A stretch of 64,000 nucleotides of DNA from Alcaligenes faecalis (GTDB lineage: Bacteria; Pseudomonadota; Gammaproteobacteria; Burkholderiales; Burkholderiaceae_B), in the NCBI RefSeq assembly GCF_002443155.1, contig NZ_CP023667.1, forward strand, positions 1,054,001-1,118,000, written 5' to 3'. The translations under genes and the position numbers were made by a program. Of this stretch, positions 63,039-64,000 are shown in pieces (within the stretch, counting starts at the first letter, position 1; each line of letters opens with the position of its first letter). The notes under the pieces were generated by a model, which did not search any database, had not been told where the DNA came from, and was given only the letters and a program-made list of their open reading frames with translations.

Positions 63039-63314
63039 GGTGGGGAGGGCCTTGCTTTGCGGACACGCTGACTCCTTGGAACGCAAGCGAGAGGTTTTCC
63101 TCTGATGGTGCTCCGGCACCCGAATACATCAGATCATGCGGCAATATGCCAAGTTTCTATATGAGTCTTATTGGCCCCTCAGACAGTTTGAGGCCCAGAC
63201 AGCCGTCTAAGCTTGCTTGGGCCAATGTCTATAGAGAGGGGCAGATAGCTGAGTTTGTGTCTGTCTAGCAGTCGGTCAGTCGATTGTTAACTCACAGACA
63301 AACCCTGCTTCTAT
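63039..63314. other. Intergenic region with folded cloverleaf-like inverted repeats
   Basis: No gene. At 63170-63226 an outer stem ATTGGCCC/GGGCCAAT encloses three small hairpins: CCTCA/TGAGG, AGAC/GTCT and AAG/CTT. Whether this is a transcribed structure or a chance palindrome set cannot be told. No T-tract follows. Confidence 0.45.
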
Positions 63315-63587
63315 TTAGAAGAAGCTGTCCTCACTGGGCGCTTCAGGAACAGGCTGGGTTGCAAACCAGTGTTTTTCCAGCAGCAGGGTATGCGTCAAAC
63401 CATCCTTGCTGCAAGTGGAGTCGATCTCGATCTGGCCGCGTTGGCTGCCATCCGCATTGAAATTGTCGGCCTCGACCTCGGCCGCGGCGATATAAGCCTG
63501 CAGGTTCAGATCAGGCTGTCCACGATCCAGAACAAACTGACGAATGGCTTCAGTGCCTAACTCATTAAGGGTGTAGGTGTAGTTCAT
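63315..63587 (-). CDS. Small acidic protein, unknown
   Basis: 90 residues, soluble and acidic, starting MNYTYTLNELGTEAIRQFVL with AGGAG 7 bases before the ATG. It ends in APSEDSFF. There is no recognised domain, signal or membrane helix. The ribosome-binding site and GC-rich codon use support a real gene. It lies alone between convergent and co-directional neighbours. Confidence 0.65.
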   Translation of the reverse strand: MNYTYTLNELGTEAIRQFVLDRGQPDLNLQAYIAAAEVEADNFNADGSQRGQIEIDSTCSKDGLTHTLLLEKHWFATQPVPEAPSEDSFF

Positions 63588-63729
63588 GGTGTGCTCCTGA
63601 TTATTGATCTTGATAATACGGGACCATATGCCTGAATCCTAGCACGCCAAGGGCCGATCTCGGATAGCAAAGCGTTACGGGTTTTCGCGATAGAAAACGA
63701 AACGTGCTTGCGGCCGATGTGAGGCCAAT

Positions 63730-63766
63730 AAAAAAGCAGCTATGCGCGAATCCGCACATAGCTGCT
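63730..63766 (-). terminator. Intrinsic terminator of the GntP-family gene
   Basis: On the minus strand AGCAGCTATG/CATAGCTGCT around a 9-12-base loop, followed by TTTTTTA. It is 38 bp beyond the permease stop, a textbook Rho-independent terminator. Confidence 0.85.
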
Positions 63767-63803
63767 ATAGCTGCTCTATATAGAGCCTGCTTCCTGAACT
63801 TGC

Positions 63804-64000
63804 TTAGAAGCTGCCAAAAATCGTACCCAGCGTAATCACCGTGATCAGCGCAAAGATAGGAGCGGCCATCGTCACCATGGCGATATTGCCGTAGGACTGA
63901 CGATGATTCAGCTTGCAGATGGACAGCAAGGTAATGATTGCACCGCAATGGGGCAGCGTATCCAGACCACCCGCCGCCATCACCGCCACACGGTGCAGCA
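63804..64000 (-). CDS. GntP-family permease, C-terminal end only
   Basis: Only the last 65 codons are in the window; the rest lies beyond the edge. Visible residues include VMAAGGLDTLPHCGAIITLL, CKLNHRQSYGNI and a last membrane helix (VTMAAPIFALITVITLGTIF). The GGLDTLPHCGA motif is typical of GntP-family proton symporters for gluconate-like or hydroxy acids. The substrate cannot be assigned from this piece. Confidence 0.75.
   Translation of the reverse strand, partial: LHRVAVMAAGGLDTLPHCGAIITLLSICKLNHRQSYGNIAMVTMAAPIFALITVITLGTIFGSF

Overview
The window looks like the chromosome of a motile betaproteobacterium of the family Alcaligenaceae, most likely Alcaligenes or a close relative. This is inferred from gene content and gene order (a Bordetella-like fli cluster, a Bug-type solute receptor, and a NadQ-type regulator beside nadC), not from a database match. 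Coding is dense and GC-rich except in two islands: about 25.8-30.2 kb and 31.8-34.7 kb.

Layout. (1) 0-7.1 kb, plus strand: the end of flgL, two chemoreceptors with a small lipoprotein between them, a cNMP/CBS/DUF294 nucleotidyltransferase-like protein, and a DnaQ-type exonuclease. (2) 7.1-23.4 kb, minus strand: a long flagellar cluster in the order flaG, fliD, fliS, fliT, a FliK-like gene, an FlhB-C-terminal-like gene, fliE, F, G, H, I, J, K, L, M, N, O, P, Q, R. (3) 23.5-31.4 kb: fliA (sigma 28) and fliC, followed by a 5.3-kb integrated element and then a second flagellin that lacks its first 36 codons. (4) 31.5-34.7 kb: an accessory or defence patch holding a nucleotidyltransferase-hydrolase fusion, conjugative-element debris, and an Abi_2 HEPN protein preceded by a short RNA hairpin with its own terminator. 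(5) PhoX phosphatase with a PhoB box. (6) 37.5-54.2 kb: an 11-gene srfA-srfB-srfC-type operon that also encodes two VWA proteins, an ABC transporter, a formylglycine-generating-enzyme-like protein and two lipoproteins. (7) A DUF445 protein, two Aer-type PAS chemoreceptors, a nadQ-nadC pair with visible operators, a Bug receptor, and the end of a GntP-family permease.

How it works together. Regions 1-3 are the flagellar hook, export gate, C-ring, filament cap, late sigma factor and chemoreceptors. Near-consensus sigma-28 sites (TAAA-N15-GCCGWWAW) lie in front of fliC, flaG and one Aer-type receptor, as expected for late flagellar genes.

The most striking structure is at the flagellin locus. 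A tyrosine-integrase element appears to have inserted exactly at codon 37 of a flagellin gene. It brings its own flagellin 3' part, which restores a full-length chimeric gene behind the host promoter and start. The displaced host part is left intact, in frame and promoterless at the far end. If this reading is right, integration or excision would switch the filament protein. The srf operon is the second major system of unknown function in the window.
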